From positions 1 through 50,612 of the forward strand of contig SLLR01000124.1 in assembly GCA_007134025.1 (NCBI GenBank): a DNA stretch of 50,612 nt. Direction: 5' to 3'. Below the pieces are notes generated by a model. It made no database searches. It was not told where the DNA came from and saw only the letters and a list, made by a program, of their open reading frames with translations. The translations under genes and the position numbers were made by a program. The DNA is from Desulfuromonadaceae bacterium. GTDB taxonomy: Bacteria > Desulfobacterota > Desulfuromonadia > Desulfuromonadales > Syntrophotaleaceae. Shown here one piece after another: positions 36,477 through 44,552 of the stretch. Position 1 is the stretch's first letter, and every line of letters begins with the position of its first letter.

Positions 36477-37178
36477 ATGACGCAGCGCATTATCGAGATC
36501 AGCTCACCGAACTTTGTGACGGAGCTACAGCTCGAATCTCCCGCAAACTTCGCCGCTCTGTTCGAAAACCACAATCCGCTGTGCCTTGAGATCGGCTGCG
36601 GCATTGGCGATTTCATTGAACAAATGGCAACAATTCACCCCCAGCGGAATTTCCTGGCCATCGACATCTACAACAAGGGTTGCTACAAAACCTGTCGCCG
36701 AATCGACGGGGCAGGACTGGGAAATATTCGTGTCATGCGCATTGAGGCCAGATTTCTGCTGGATCGCTATCTGAGCTTAAACAGTCTGGCAGCTGTCTAT
36801 ATCAACTGCCCCGATCCCTGGCCCAAGAAACGTCACCGTCGAAGACGCCTTGTCAACCGGGATTTCCTCCGCGCCTTGCTCTACTATCTGCAACCAGGCG
36901 GAGAACTGTTTTTCAGCACCGACTTCACTGATTACGCGGAGCAGGTGGCGCCCCTGGTTCGCGACCTGCCCGGTTACGAGAGCCAGTTGGGCCGACTGCC
37001 AGAAACGATTCCGCAGGATTATCCCCGCTCAAAATATATGCGCCGTTTTCTTGACAAGGGTCAGCCGATTCATTTTATTCATTGCAAAAAACAGGAGTCC
37101 TGCGCCAGCGGATGCCACTTGCTGACCCCGGTAAGGGCCGGATTCCGAACTTCCTGGAGCAGCGTAGAGCATGGCTGA
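36477..37178 (+). CDS. trmB: tRNA (guanine-46-N7)-methyltransferase
   Basis: SAM-dependent methyltransferase that makes m7G46 in tRNA. The 233 residues include the SAM motif LEIGCGIGDF (about 36-45), the acidic strand LAIDIYNKG, and the TrmB signature CPDPWPKKRHRRRR with STDFTDYAE. The last 30 or so residues (after HFIHCKK) extend beyond the usual end and carry two cysteines (ESCASGC). It overlaps truD by 8 bases (ATGGCTGA), pairing two tRNA-modification genes. Confidence 0.92.
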   Translation: MTQRIIEISSPNFVTELQLESPANFAALFENHNPLCLEIGCGIGDFIEQMATIHPQRNFLAIDIYNKGCYKTCRRIDGAGLGNIRVMRIEARFLLDRYLSLNSLAAVYINCPDPWPKKRHRRRRLVNRDFLRALLYYLQPGGELFFSTDFTDYAEQVAPLVRDLPGYESQLGRLPETIPQDYPRSKYMRRFLDKGQPIHFIHCKKQESCASGCHLLTPVRAGFRTSWSSVEHG

Positions 37179-38379
37179 CTATCTGACAAAAACCTTTCCC
37201 GGCACCGGCGGCACCCTCAAACAATGCCCGGAAGATTTCCGTGTCGAGGAAATCCCTCTCTATACACCCAGCGGCGAAGGAGAGCATCTTTACCTCGAGA
37301 TCGAAAAGACCGGCCTGACAACCCTCGACCTGCTGGATCAGTTGGCCCGCTCCCTCGGTGCAAACCGCCGTGAAATGGGCTATGCCGGCCTTAAAGATGC
37401 CCGTGCCGTGACCCGTCAGACCATCTCGCTAACCGGCGTTCGTCCTGAACAGGCTCTGGCGCTGGATATCGCCGGTGTCAAGGTGCTGTCGGCCCACTAC
37501 CACCGCAACAAACTTCGCACCGGCCACCTGGCCGGGAACCGCTTTGTGATTCGTCTCCGCCAGGTCCTTCCGGACGCCCTGGACAGGGCCCGGGATGTTC
37601 TGCACGTGCTGGCCATCACCGGCGTTCCCAATTATTTCGGGGAGCAACGTTACGGCATTCTGGGCAACAGCCATCTTGTGGGCAAAGCGATCGTCGCCGA
37701 AGATTTCAACACCGCGATTGATCATATCATCGGCGAGCCGAAAATTATAAGCAACCCCGACTGGCAAAACGCAGCCGCAACCTATCTTCAGGGGGATTTT
37801 GACCGTGCCCGGCAACTGCTACCCCGCGGCATGGGCAATGAGGCCCGCCTGTTGAGCCAACTGGCCCGAGGACTTTCTGCCGAAAAAGCCCTGTTCGGGC
37901 TGCCCCACAAACTGCTTAGGCTCTATCTCTCCGCTTACCAGTCATTCCTCTTCGACCGCATTGTCACCATGCGGCTTGCATCCCTGGAAACTCTCTGGCC
38001 CGGCGACCTTGCCTACCGGCACGACAGCGGCGCCTGCTTTCTGGTGGAAAATCCGGAGCGGGAACAACCGCGAGCCGACCGACTTGAAATCAGCCCCTCT
38101 GCTCCCCTTTACGGCTTTAAGGTCACTCTGGCGCAGGGTCAGGCAGGCCTGCTCGAAACAAGTCTGCTTGACAAGGAAGGTCTCTGTCGGGACAGCTTTC
38201 GCCTGTCCCGAGGCCTGGCCCTCGAGGGCGCACGCCGCCCTATCCGTATTCCTTTGGGGGAAATCGCCACCTCAATGGAGGGGGACGCCCTGCGACTCGC
38301 CTTCACCCTGCCCAAAGGAAGCTACGCGACCAGCGTACTGCGTGAGATTATGAAAACCAATCCCTTGAAAAACCAATAA
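37171..38379 (+). CDS. truD: tRNA pseudouridine-13 synthase
   Basis: Converts U13 of tRNA to pseudouridine. The 402-residue protein has the catalytic aspartate D76 in GYAGLKDARAVT and the conserved NRFVIRLR and GVPNYFGEQRYG motifs. The TruD insertion domain lies in the middle, with LYLSAYQSFLFD beyond it. Translationally coupled to trmB through an 8-base overlap. Confidence 0.95.
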   Translation: MADYLTKTFPGTGGTLKQCPEDFRVEEIPLYTPSGEGEHLYLEIEKTGLTTLDLLDQLARSLGANRREMGYAGLKDARAVTRQTISLTGVRPEQALALDIAGVKVLSAHYHRNKLRTGHLAGNRFVIRLRQVLPDALDRARDVLHVLAITGVPNYFGEQRYGILGNSHLVGKAIVAEDFNTAIDHIIGEPKIISNPDWQNAAATYLQGDFDRARQLLPRGMGNEARLLSQLARGLSAEKALFGLPHKLLRLYLSAYQSFLFDRIVTMRLASLETLWPGDLAYRHDSGACFLVENPEREQPRADRLEISPSAPLYGFKVTLAQGQAGLLETSLLDKEGLCRDSFRLSRGLALEGARRPIRIPLGEIATSMEGDALRLAFTLPKGSYATSVLREIMKTNPLKNQ

Positions 38380-38615
38380 TCGGCACTATTTTTGCCCAAG
38401 CACTTGCACCCTGTAGCCGGAACCCGACTGCGTTTTTTGCCCCTTTCGAGGTTTTCGGTCTTCGCGGCCTATCTTTTTTTCAGGAAAAGATTCCTTTGAT
38501 GCCGGGCACAAAAGACCGCGCTAACACACTGCTTCATAAAAAGAATTTCAAGTGCAGCCCCGGAGCGCCGGGAACAGGACGACGACCTTCTCCCCTCGAC
38601 AACAATCCAAGCTGG
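38380..38615. other. Intergenic region after truD
   Basis: No gene and no clear terminator with a paired stem were seen. A T-rich stretch (about 38470-38480) follows a weak GC-rich segment. Confidence 0.4.
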
Positions 38616-38646
38616 TTGACAATAATAAAACAACATTCTATTGTTT
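38616..38646 (+). promoter_or_regulatory. iclR promoter with overlapping dyad operator
   Basis: TTGACA (38616-38621), 17 bases, TATTGT (38639-38644) form a strong sigma-70 promoter. The inverted repeat AAACAA (38628-38633) / TTGTTT (38641-38646), 7 bases apart, covers the spacer and -10 box. A repressor bound there would block transcription; autoregulation by the downstream IclR protein is the natural guess. Confidence 0.6.
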
Positions 38647-38695
38647 CGTGAAGACCCTGGTCTGAAGACGGACTTTCGGGGTTTTTTTTGTTACC

Positions 38696-38799
38696 CAACG
38701 GGTTAGATCAAAACAGTCTCGGTGGCTTTTTCTGCGCCAGGTGTCTCTCAATGAAACAGAGGGACTGCCATGCTGATTCTTTTGAGACACCGCCCGTTG
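38696..38799 (+). promoter_or_regulatory. Nested inverted repeats in the iclR leader (possible structured RNA)
   Basis: CAACGGG (38696-38702) pairs with CCCGTTG (38793-38799). Directly inside, GGTGTCTC (38740-38747) pairs with GAGACACC (38784-38791), one base from the outer stem on the 3' side. A small TGGC/GCCA stem fits in the remaining 5' side, giving a three-way-junction layout. After it come CTTCG-TC-CGAAG and AAAGG/CCTTT hairpins, the latter followed by a T-run near 38844. No known riboswitch consensus was recognised. Confidence 0.45.
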
Positions 38800-38899
38800 C
38801 GAACTTCGTCCGAAGCCGCTAAAGGCTCCGATCCTTTTGGCCAATTTTTTGATTTCACGAGTTTTTTTAAAAATATATTTCTGGAAGGATCCCCTGACC

Positions 38900-39685
38900 A
38901 TGGCACGCAAAGAAAAATCCGAGTACCTGATCCAGGCTGTTTCCCACGCCCTCGATCTGCTTGAACAGTTTCACGGAGACGATGTGGACGAGCTGGGAGT
39001 CACAGAACTCAGCAAGCGCCTCAAACTTCACAAAAACAATGTTTTTCGCCTCCTGGCAACCCTTGAATCCCGAGGCTATATCGAGCAGAACAAGGTGACT
39101 GAAAATTACCGCCTGGGGCTGAAATCGCTGGAACTCGGCCAAACCTTTATCAAAAAAATGGGTTTGCTGGATCAGGCCAAACCGGTACTGCAAGAGCTGG
39201 TGGACGCGACCAACGAAACGGCCTATGTGGCCATTTTTAAAGAAGGCTTCATCGTTTATCTCGACGTCGTAGAAACCCGACTTACCGTGCGCGTCGTTTC
39301 CCGGGTCGGAAGCCGGCTCCCCGCTCACTGCACAGCGGCCGGAAAAATTCATCTGGCCTACATGTCTGAAGAAGAACTTGAAAGCTACTACCCCAGCCAG
39401 GAGCTGAAAGGTTATACTCCCCACTCCATCACCGACCGCGACCAACTGAAACGGAATCTGGCCACAACGGCCGTGAGGGGTTACGCCTTTGATATCGAGG
39501 AACTGGACATGGGCGTGCGCTGTGTCGCCGCGCCGATTCGCGACTACACGCGCCGCATCGTCGGCGCTCTCAGCATCTCCGGACCCTCAACCCGGTTCTC
39601 CGATGAGCGCCTTGAAGAGGAACTGGTTCCCCTGGTGACAAAGGCCGCCGAAGAACTTTCGACCCGTCTCGGCTATCACAAATGA
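38900..39685 (+). CDS. IclR-family transcriptional regulator
   Basis: 261 residues. The N-terminal winged helix-turn-helix (about 10-75, with LGVTELSKRLKLHKNNVFRLLATLESRGYI) is followed by the IclR effector-binding domain (about 80-255). That domain has the typical SRVGSRLPAHCTAAGK and YAFDIEELDMGVRCVAAPI segments. The frame is open upstream, but the ATG at 38900 is chosen for its AAGGA site 10 bases before and for the usual family N-terminus. No catabolic target genes lie beside it, so the effector is unknown. Confidence 0.93.
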   Translation: MARKEKSEYLIQAVSHALDLLEQFHGDDVDELGVTELSKRLKLHKNNVFRLLATLESRGYIEQNKVTENYRLGLKSLELGQTFIKKMGLLDQAKPVLQELVDATNETAYVAIFKEGFIVYLDVVETRLTVRVVSRVGSRLPAHCTAAGKIHLAYMSEEELESYYPSQELKGYTPHSITDRDQLKRNLATTAVRGYAFDIEELDMGVRCVAAPIRDYTRRIVGALSISGPSTRFSDERLEEELVPLVTKAAEELSTRLGYHK

Positions 39686-39722
39686 CGCCGGCGAAAAAAT
39701 GCATTCGCTGAACAGGTTCGGC

Positions 39723-40325
39723 TCAGACTTGCCGCCCGGAGTTCAGTCGCTTCATCAGCGCCCGAACCTGATCCCGGGTTTCCTCCGGTGAGCCCGAGTT
39801 GTCCACTACATAGTCGGCCTGAGCCAGTTTTTCTTTTTGCGGCATCTGGCTGGAGACCCGCGTCCGGGCCTGCTCCAGGCTGATGCCGTCGCGAGCCATG
39901 AGACGGTCCAACTGGATCTCTTCGGCAATCTTGACCACCAGCACTTTGTCAACCTGTTGATCGGCGCCTGACTCAAAGAGCAGGGGGGCTTCATAAATAA
40001 CCAGCGAAGCACCCTGCTCTTCAGCCTCCCGCAGCCGACGCTTTGCCAGGGCGGCGATCGCCGGATGAGTCAGGGCGTTCAGGTCAGCTCTCGCCCGGTC
40101 GTCGGAGAAAATCAATTCCCCCAGAGCTTTGCGGTCCAATTGCCCGTCCCTTAGAATAAACTGGTCACCGAAGCGCTCGGCGATGCGCTCCAGGGTTTCC
40201 GAACCCGTTCGAACAATCTCCCGCGCCAGCACATCGGCGCTGACCACCAACGCCCCCAGATCCTGGAACATACGCGCAACCGCTGACTTGCCGCTGGCAA
40301 TGCCCCCCGTTACACCGATTATCAT
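39723..40325 (-). CDS. coaE: Dephospho-CoA kinase
   Basis: Final step of coenzyme A synthesis: phosphorylates the 3'-hydroxyl of dephospho-CoA. The 200 residues have the P-loop GVTGGIASGKS (4-14), the VVSADVLAREIV segment and the YEAPLLFESG motif, and the late Asp-containing YVVDNSGS. AGAGGT precedes the ATG. A single-gene unit, convergent with iclR. Confidence 0.95.
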   Translation of the reverse strand: MIIGVTGGIASGKSAVARMFQDLGALVVSADVLAREIVRTGSETLERIAERFGDQFILRDGQLDRKALGELIFSDDRARADLNALTHPAIAALAKRRLREAEEQGASLVIYEAPLLFESGADQQVDKVLVVKIAEEIQLDRLMARDGISLEQARTRVSSQMPQKEKLAQADYVVDNSGSPEETRDQVRALMKRLNSGRQV

Positions 40326-40394
40326 AAAGACCTCTCTCCAGAGACTTTCCTGTTTACGCCATGCTTAATAAAAAAACGTGAAGACGAATTGAAT

Positions 40395-40424
40395 TTGTCA
40401 TAGTATGGATAATCGGATTATATT
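40395..40424 (+). promoter_or_regulatory. Sigma-70 promoter of the HEAT/HD-GYP operon
   Basis: TTGTCA (40395-40400), 18 bases, TATATT (40419-40424), in an A/T-rich stretch. It would give a leader of about 130 bases containing the palindrome at 40488. Confidence 0.5.
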
Positions 40425-40487
40425 ATACCGGCAACGGCGAGACGGATCCTATCAGCGATATCTGACCGGATTTCTTTTTTTGTGCAA

Positions 40488-40507
40488 CCCGCAGAGTACT
40501 CTGCGGG
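40488..40507. promoter_or_regulatory. Perfect 20-base palindrome in the HEAT/HD-GYP leader
   Basis: CCCGCAGAGTACTCTGCGGG is a perfect dyad with no spacer, 52 bases before the HEAT gene start. No T-run follows on the plus strand, so it is not an ordinary terminator. It could be a dimeric-repressor site or an RNA hairpin. Confidence 0.6.
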
Positions 40508-40559
40508 CATATTTCCATGTCCCCAATCTTAATAAAACGGCAATCGGTGACGACTTCCC

Positions 40560-42203
40560 ATGCACGAAGTTCGCGACAACCATAAAGGCTTAGTTGCAGA
40601 GGTTCGGCTGGATCACGCGGCCATCGCCCTGCTTGCTTTCAGCAAGCTTCTCAAAGCCGTGCGCTTCTATCCTTCAAGTCATCCGACGGTCAAAGATGCC
40701 AGCCGGGAAGCTTTGCGCCATCTTTCGCCGTTGACCGGAACCCGAGGTCTCACCCTGACCGTAAGCAAGACCGGTTTTTTCTGGCAGGACGAACCCGTCG
40801 GAAGCGAATTTCCTGCCCTTCGGGAACTCGCTTTCCACTTTTTTTCCCGTCTGGTGCATCGCCTGTTGCTGCTTCCCGAGCTAACCGAGCACGAACTGGA
40901 ACTGTTCGCCCGTTGTGCCGGCAAAGAACCGGCGGAACTGAAACAGGCCGGCGGCCTTCAGGAACTTTTGCTGCGGCACCAGGTCACAGGCTTGTTTCTC
41001 AATGAGATTGATCTGCAGACCATTGAATCGCAACGGCAACGGGTACTCAACCAAAAAAAATACATCGACGGCGAATCTGCCTTTTTGGAGAGCAACCCCC
41101 AGGACCTTTCACCGGACCGGGCAGAGCACCTGTTATCCCCGGAGGCGCTGCTGGACAACCTCGCCGCCCTGCAACTCTCTCCGGCGGAGTTGCTCAGTCA
41201 ACTGGAACAGGAAAGCTCTGATAAGCGCTATCGGCTTTTGTGCCGTAAGCTGCTGTCCGCCCTGCAGCAAAGTCCCTATGAGCCGAGCATGGCAACCCAC
41301 TGTAAAGCCCTCTTGCTGCTGGCTCTGCACGGCGCTCAGCAAGATCGCGACAGCCGCCAGCGTCGGGCCGCCCTGGAAACTCTGAACGGGCTTGGCAGCC
41401 CGGAGCTGGTCAAAGCCCTTATCAACGCCCTGTGCGACAACCAGCAAGGCAAGAGCGTTCGCGCCACCCTGGTCAAGGCCCTGAAGGAACTTCAGGATAA
41501 AGCGGCCGTTGCCCTGGTAGAACGCCTGGCCCGCGAGGACAACTTTCAGGCCCGCAAACTCTTCTCTGAGACCCTGGTGCAACTCGGGGAGTGTGCCGTT
41601 GCGCCGCTGATCGAACGTCTGTCCGACAACCGTTGGTACGTCACCCGCAATGCGTTGTTGATTCTTGGCCGAATTGGTAACCCCAAAACAGCCATGCATA
41701 TTCGTCCCTATCTCGACCACCGAGACCATCGGGTGCGCCAGGAGACCGTGCGGGCACTGGGGCGTGTCGGCGGCCCCGTGGCCCTCAAGGGGCTCCTGCA
41801 GCTGGTCGAAAGCCGGGACCGGGAGTTGTGCTCCGCAGCACTAACAGCCCTGGGGTCAATGCAAAACGCAACGGCGGTTCCACCGCTACTGCGCCTGCTC
41901 TGCGCCTTTGATCCCCTGCTGAAAAACCTTGAGCTTAAACAGGGATCCATCAAGGCCCTGGGTGCCATTGGTGATCCGACAGCGATCCCTGCCCTGGTTA
42001 AGATCCTGAGAAAGCGCCGTTTCTGGGGACGAGAAAAGCATGAGACACTACGGTCCGGTGCGGCACAGGCGCTGGGCAATATTCCTGCGCAAGAAGCCAT
42101 TATTGCTCTTGAGTTTGCCGCCAAAGACACCTCTCCCCTGCTGGCCCACGTCGCCAAGGAAGCCCTGCTGAAACTTGTTGCAAGGATGCCCGATGAACAC
42201 TGA
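40560..42203 (+). CDS. HEAT-repeat protein with an N-terminal module shared with the adjacent HD-GYP protein
   Basis: 547 residues. Residues about 15-150 (FSKLLKAVRFYPSSHPTV, then VSKTGFFWQDEPVG) align along their length with the N-terminus of the next gene's product. From about 225 to 545 the sequence is a series of HEAT repeats with the alternating Arg/Ala/Leu pattern (for example RQETVRALGRVGGPVALKGL). No signal peptide or membrane segment is seen, so it is probably a cytoplasmic scaffold. It overlaps the HD-GYP gene by 11 bases. The coding call is secure, the function unknown; a role in c-di-GMP signalling is inferred from the partner. Confidence 0.88.
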   Translation: MHEVRDNHKGLVAEVRLDHAAIALLAFSKLLKAVRFYPSSHPTVKDASREALRHLSPLTGTRGLTLTVSKTGFFWQDEPVGSEFPALRELAFHFFSRLVHRLLLLPELTEHELELFARCAGKEPAELKQAGGLQELLLRHQVTGLFLNEIDLQTIESQRQRVLNQKKYIDGESAFLESNPQDLSPDRAEHLLSPEALLDNLAALQLSPAELLSQLEQESSDKRYRLLCRKLLSALQQSPYEPSMATHCKALLLLALHGAQQDRDSRQRRAALETLNGLGSPELVKALINALCDNQQGKSVRATLVKALKELQDKAAVALVERLAREDNFQARKLFSETLVQLGECAVAPLIERLSDNRWYVTRNALLILGRIGNPKTAMHIRPYLDHRDHRVRQETVRALGRVGGPVALKGLLQLVESRDRELCSAALTALGSMQNATAVPPLLRLLCAFDPLLKNLELKQGSIKALGAIGDPTAIPALVKILRKRRFWGREKHETLRSGAAQALGNIPAQEAIIALEFAAKDTSPLLAHVAKEALLKLVARMPDEH

Positions 42204-43515
42204 GCCATTACATCAGATCGTCAACGGATTTACCGGAGCCTGCAAAGGACTGCGCCTCTATCCACCCCGGCATCCAAGCATTCAGCGTCAGATTGAAAAA
42301 TTGCTGCAATTACTGCAAGCCCACCTTGGCTCCCGGGCACAATTCAAAATCGGCCTGTTGGAAGAAACCCTGTTCATTGACGATCAGCTGTTTGCCATTC
42401 AGACACCGGCCACAGAAGTCCTGACCGCCTTATTACAACGCCTGCAGATTGAAATGCTGGAATTTCACCAAGGACTTGAAGCGCAAGAGCTTCTCGCTTT
42501 TTTGCAGATTCTGGACGGACCAGTCGTCTTGGCTGAAGAATTGAAGCAGGTCTTTGAACGGCACCGCATCCGCCATATCCGTCTTGCGGAAAGCACCTCC
42601 GACGAAGACCGGGAACCTCGCAAGATCTACGGTCGGGCCATGACCGTCGTCAATGAGATTTTTCAGGATGTCCGCCTGGGACGCATCCCCAGTTCGGAGA
42701 AGGCCCGTCATGTAGTAAAAGACATGGCCAGGCTGACACTCGCTGAGCCCCATGCTCTTTTCGCCCTTTCCATGCTGAAAAGTTACGACAATTATACCTT
42801 TACTCACTCGGTCAATGTATCGGTGATCGCCCTTGCCGTCGGACGAGCCTGCGGTCTTTCCGAAACGGAGCTTCTCTGTATCGGGTTGGGAGGTCTGCTT
42901 CATGATATCGGCAAACTGAAAATTGACCTGAACATCATCAACAAGCCCGGTCGCCTGAGCGAACAGGAATTCTCCCAGATAATGCATCATCCCCGCCTGG
43001 GCGCGAACATGGTCCGCGAATCCGAGGGTGTTTCCGCCACGGTCGTCGATATTGTCCTCGGCCACCACCTGCGCTACGACCTGCAGGGTTATCCCGCCGA
43101 CGCCCGGCTTCAGGGGCCGATGAAACCGGTCCACATGACCGCAATTGCCGACTGCTACGATGCCATTACCACGCTGCGGGCCTATCAGCAACCGATCACA
43201 CCCCGCCAGGCAATCGCCAAAATGCTGGAAACCAGCGGTTCGATTCTGCACCCGGATTATCTGAATGCTTTTATGACTTCACTGGGCAATTTTCCCGTCG
43301 GTAGCATGGTGCGCCTGGCAAATAACGAAATCGGCCTGGTAACCCGGGTAGGCCGGGATAATACGGAAGAAATAGAACTCAAAATCCTCTTCAGTGCGCA
43401 AGGAGATCGCCTTGAGCAACCCCCCGTGCGCCAGCTTGGAAGCAACGACGGGCACCTTTTGGTCGCAGAAGTCGACTCCTTTATCAAAGGTGTGAACCCG
43501 GTGGATTTTTTTTAA
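42193..43515 (+). CDS. HD-GYP domain protein (putative c-di-GMP phosphodiesterase)
   Basis: 440 residues. The N-terminal module (about 5-130, with GACKGLRLYPPRHPSI) is shared with the preceding HEAT protein. The HD-GYP domain (about 190-375) has the metal-binding HD at 237-238 (LLHDIGKLK), HH in LGHHLRYD, and the GYP signature at about 299. The family hydrolyses cyclic di-GMP to GMP. ATG 42193 is chosen for AAGGA 6 bases upstream. The C-terminal 60 residues (VGSMVRLANNEIGLV) form a small beta-rich domain common after HD-GYP. Confidence 0.9.
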   Translation: MNTEPLHQIVNGFTGACKGLRLYPPRHPSIQRQIEKLLQLLQAHLGSRAQFKIGLLEETLFIDDQLFAIQTPATEVLTALLQRLQIEMLEFHQGLEAQELLAFLQILDGPVVLAEELKQVFERHRIRHIRLAESTSDEDREPRKIYGRAMTVVNEIFQDVRLGRIPSSEKARHVVKDMARLTLAEPHALFALSMLKSYDNYTFTHSVNVSVIALAVGRACGLSETELLCIGLGGLLHDIGKLKIDLNIINKPGRLSEQEFSQIMHHPRLGANMVRESEGVSATVVDIVLGHHLRYDLQGYPADARLQGPMKPVHMTAIADCYDAITTLRAYQQPITPRQAIAKMLETSGSILHPDYLNAFMTSLGNFPVGSMVRLANNEIGLVTRVGRDNTEEIELKILFSAQGDRLEQPPVRQLGSNDGHLLVAEVDSFIKGVNPVDFF

Positions 43516-43684
43516 GGGATGGGGGTCAGGAGCGGGAGCGGGGCTTCAAGACCCATGCCGCTCGGGTCAAGACGCGAACCGGTTGAGGCATGAGATGATC
43601 GCAGGTGCTGCTGGGAAATGAATCCCGCCAGATCGCGGCTGTGATGTAGCAGACCCCATGAAGAAAACTCTTCCTGCCGAGATA

Positions 43685-44296
43685 TCATTCAGGCGTCGGG
43701 GAGCCGGCCTCTGGCTCGACCTGTAAAAATCCCAGGGCTTCGGCGGCAGCCGCCTTTATCGCAGGACTTGCCGCTTCAAGCAGTCGCAGCAGATCCACCT
43801 CGGCCGCCGGATCGCCGATGGCCGCAAGAGAGCGCACGGCACTTGTCACCAGAGCCTCGTCTTCCTCTACCAGCAGAGCCGACAGATAAGGCACCAGTCG
43901 CCGATCGGAAAAATGACCCAGGGCTTCAGCGGCGTGCACCCGCACCGCCGGATGCGGATCCTTGAGGTGCCGAACCATGTATTTGAGCATTTTTGGGTTC
44001 TTTTTTCGGCCCAGCACCTGAAGCGCCGCACCGCGCACATCCTGGTCTCGCGAGCTCAAGGCTTCAACCAGAGAGTCGTATATTTCCGGGCTGGCGATCT
44101 GCTCCAGAGCATAGATCGCTCGTACCTGCTGTTCCCGACTCCCGGTTTTGAGCAGACCGGCGAGCCCGGAAAATTCAGCCAGGGATTCCAGGCGCTCAAG
44201 CGCTGCGGCGGCAGCCTCCCGCACCCTGCGGTCGCTATCTTGCAGGGCCGAAGCAAGGGCGGCTTTTCTTTTTTTGAGCGCGGCAGTCTCTTGCAA
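43685..44296 (-). CDS. HEAT-repeat protein
   Basis: 203 residues built almost wholly of HEAT/PBS-lyase-type repeats (for example LVEALSSRDQDVRGAALQVL, then RHLKDPHPAVRVHAAEALGHF). Starts at TTG 44296, with GGAGGGTG just upstream. No enzymatic motif is present; it is likely a protein-binding scaffold. It converges on the HD-GYP gene, and the resemblance to the HEAT protein at 40560 is only at repeat level. Confidence 0.82.
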   Translation of the reverse strand: MQETAALKKRKAALASALQDSDRRVREAAAAALERLESLAEFSGLAGLLKTGSREQQVRAIYALEQIASPEIYDSLVEALSSRDQDVRGAALQVLGRKKNPKMLKYMVRHLKDPHPAVRVHAAEALGHFSDRRLVPYLSALLVEEDEALVTSAVRSLAAIGDPAAEVDLLRLLEAASPAIKAAAAEALGFLQVEPEAGSPTPE

Positions 44297-44424
44297 GTCA
44301 CCCTCCGATCCAATATTTCCGGGTCAGCGTAGCAGAAAGAGCGCAAGCGTGCAACGCCATTGGATTTGCCAAAAACCCTTTGAGTATAGTGCTATAGACC
44401 CGTTCCTGTTCACAGGAAACAAAC

Positions 44425-44453
44425 TTGACCCTGTTTTAGATTGCTGTTAAAGT
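44425..44453 (+). promoter_or_regulatory. Possible sigma-70 promoter for nfnA-nfnB
   Basis: TTGACC (44425-44430), 17 bases, TAAAGT (44448-44453), about 100 bases before the nfnA start. Confidence 0.45.
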
Positions 44454-44552
44454 GAGCAGCCGAATGATTAAAAGGCAAAAGTTTCTTTCAGAGGGTTTCT
44501 TGCTCAATAAAACCCTTCCCCCTTTTCTGACCCTTCTGGAGAGCTTATCTCA

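Noticed and set aside
38638-38910. A 90-codon minus-strand open frame in the iclR leader
   Set aside because: Very basic, no family resemblance, and it covers a promoter and inverted repeats better explained as leader structure.
40488-40507. The palindrome as a rho-independent terminator
   Set aside because: On neither strand does a T-run follow the stem; the T-rich stretch lies upstream of it on the plus strand.
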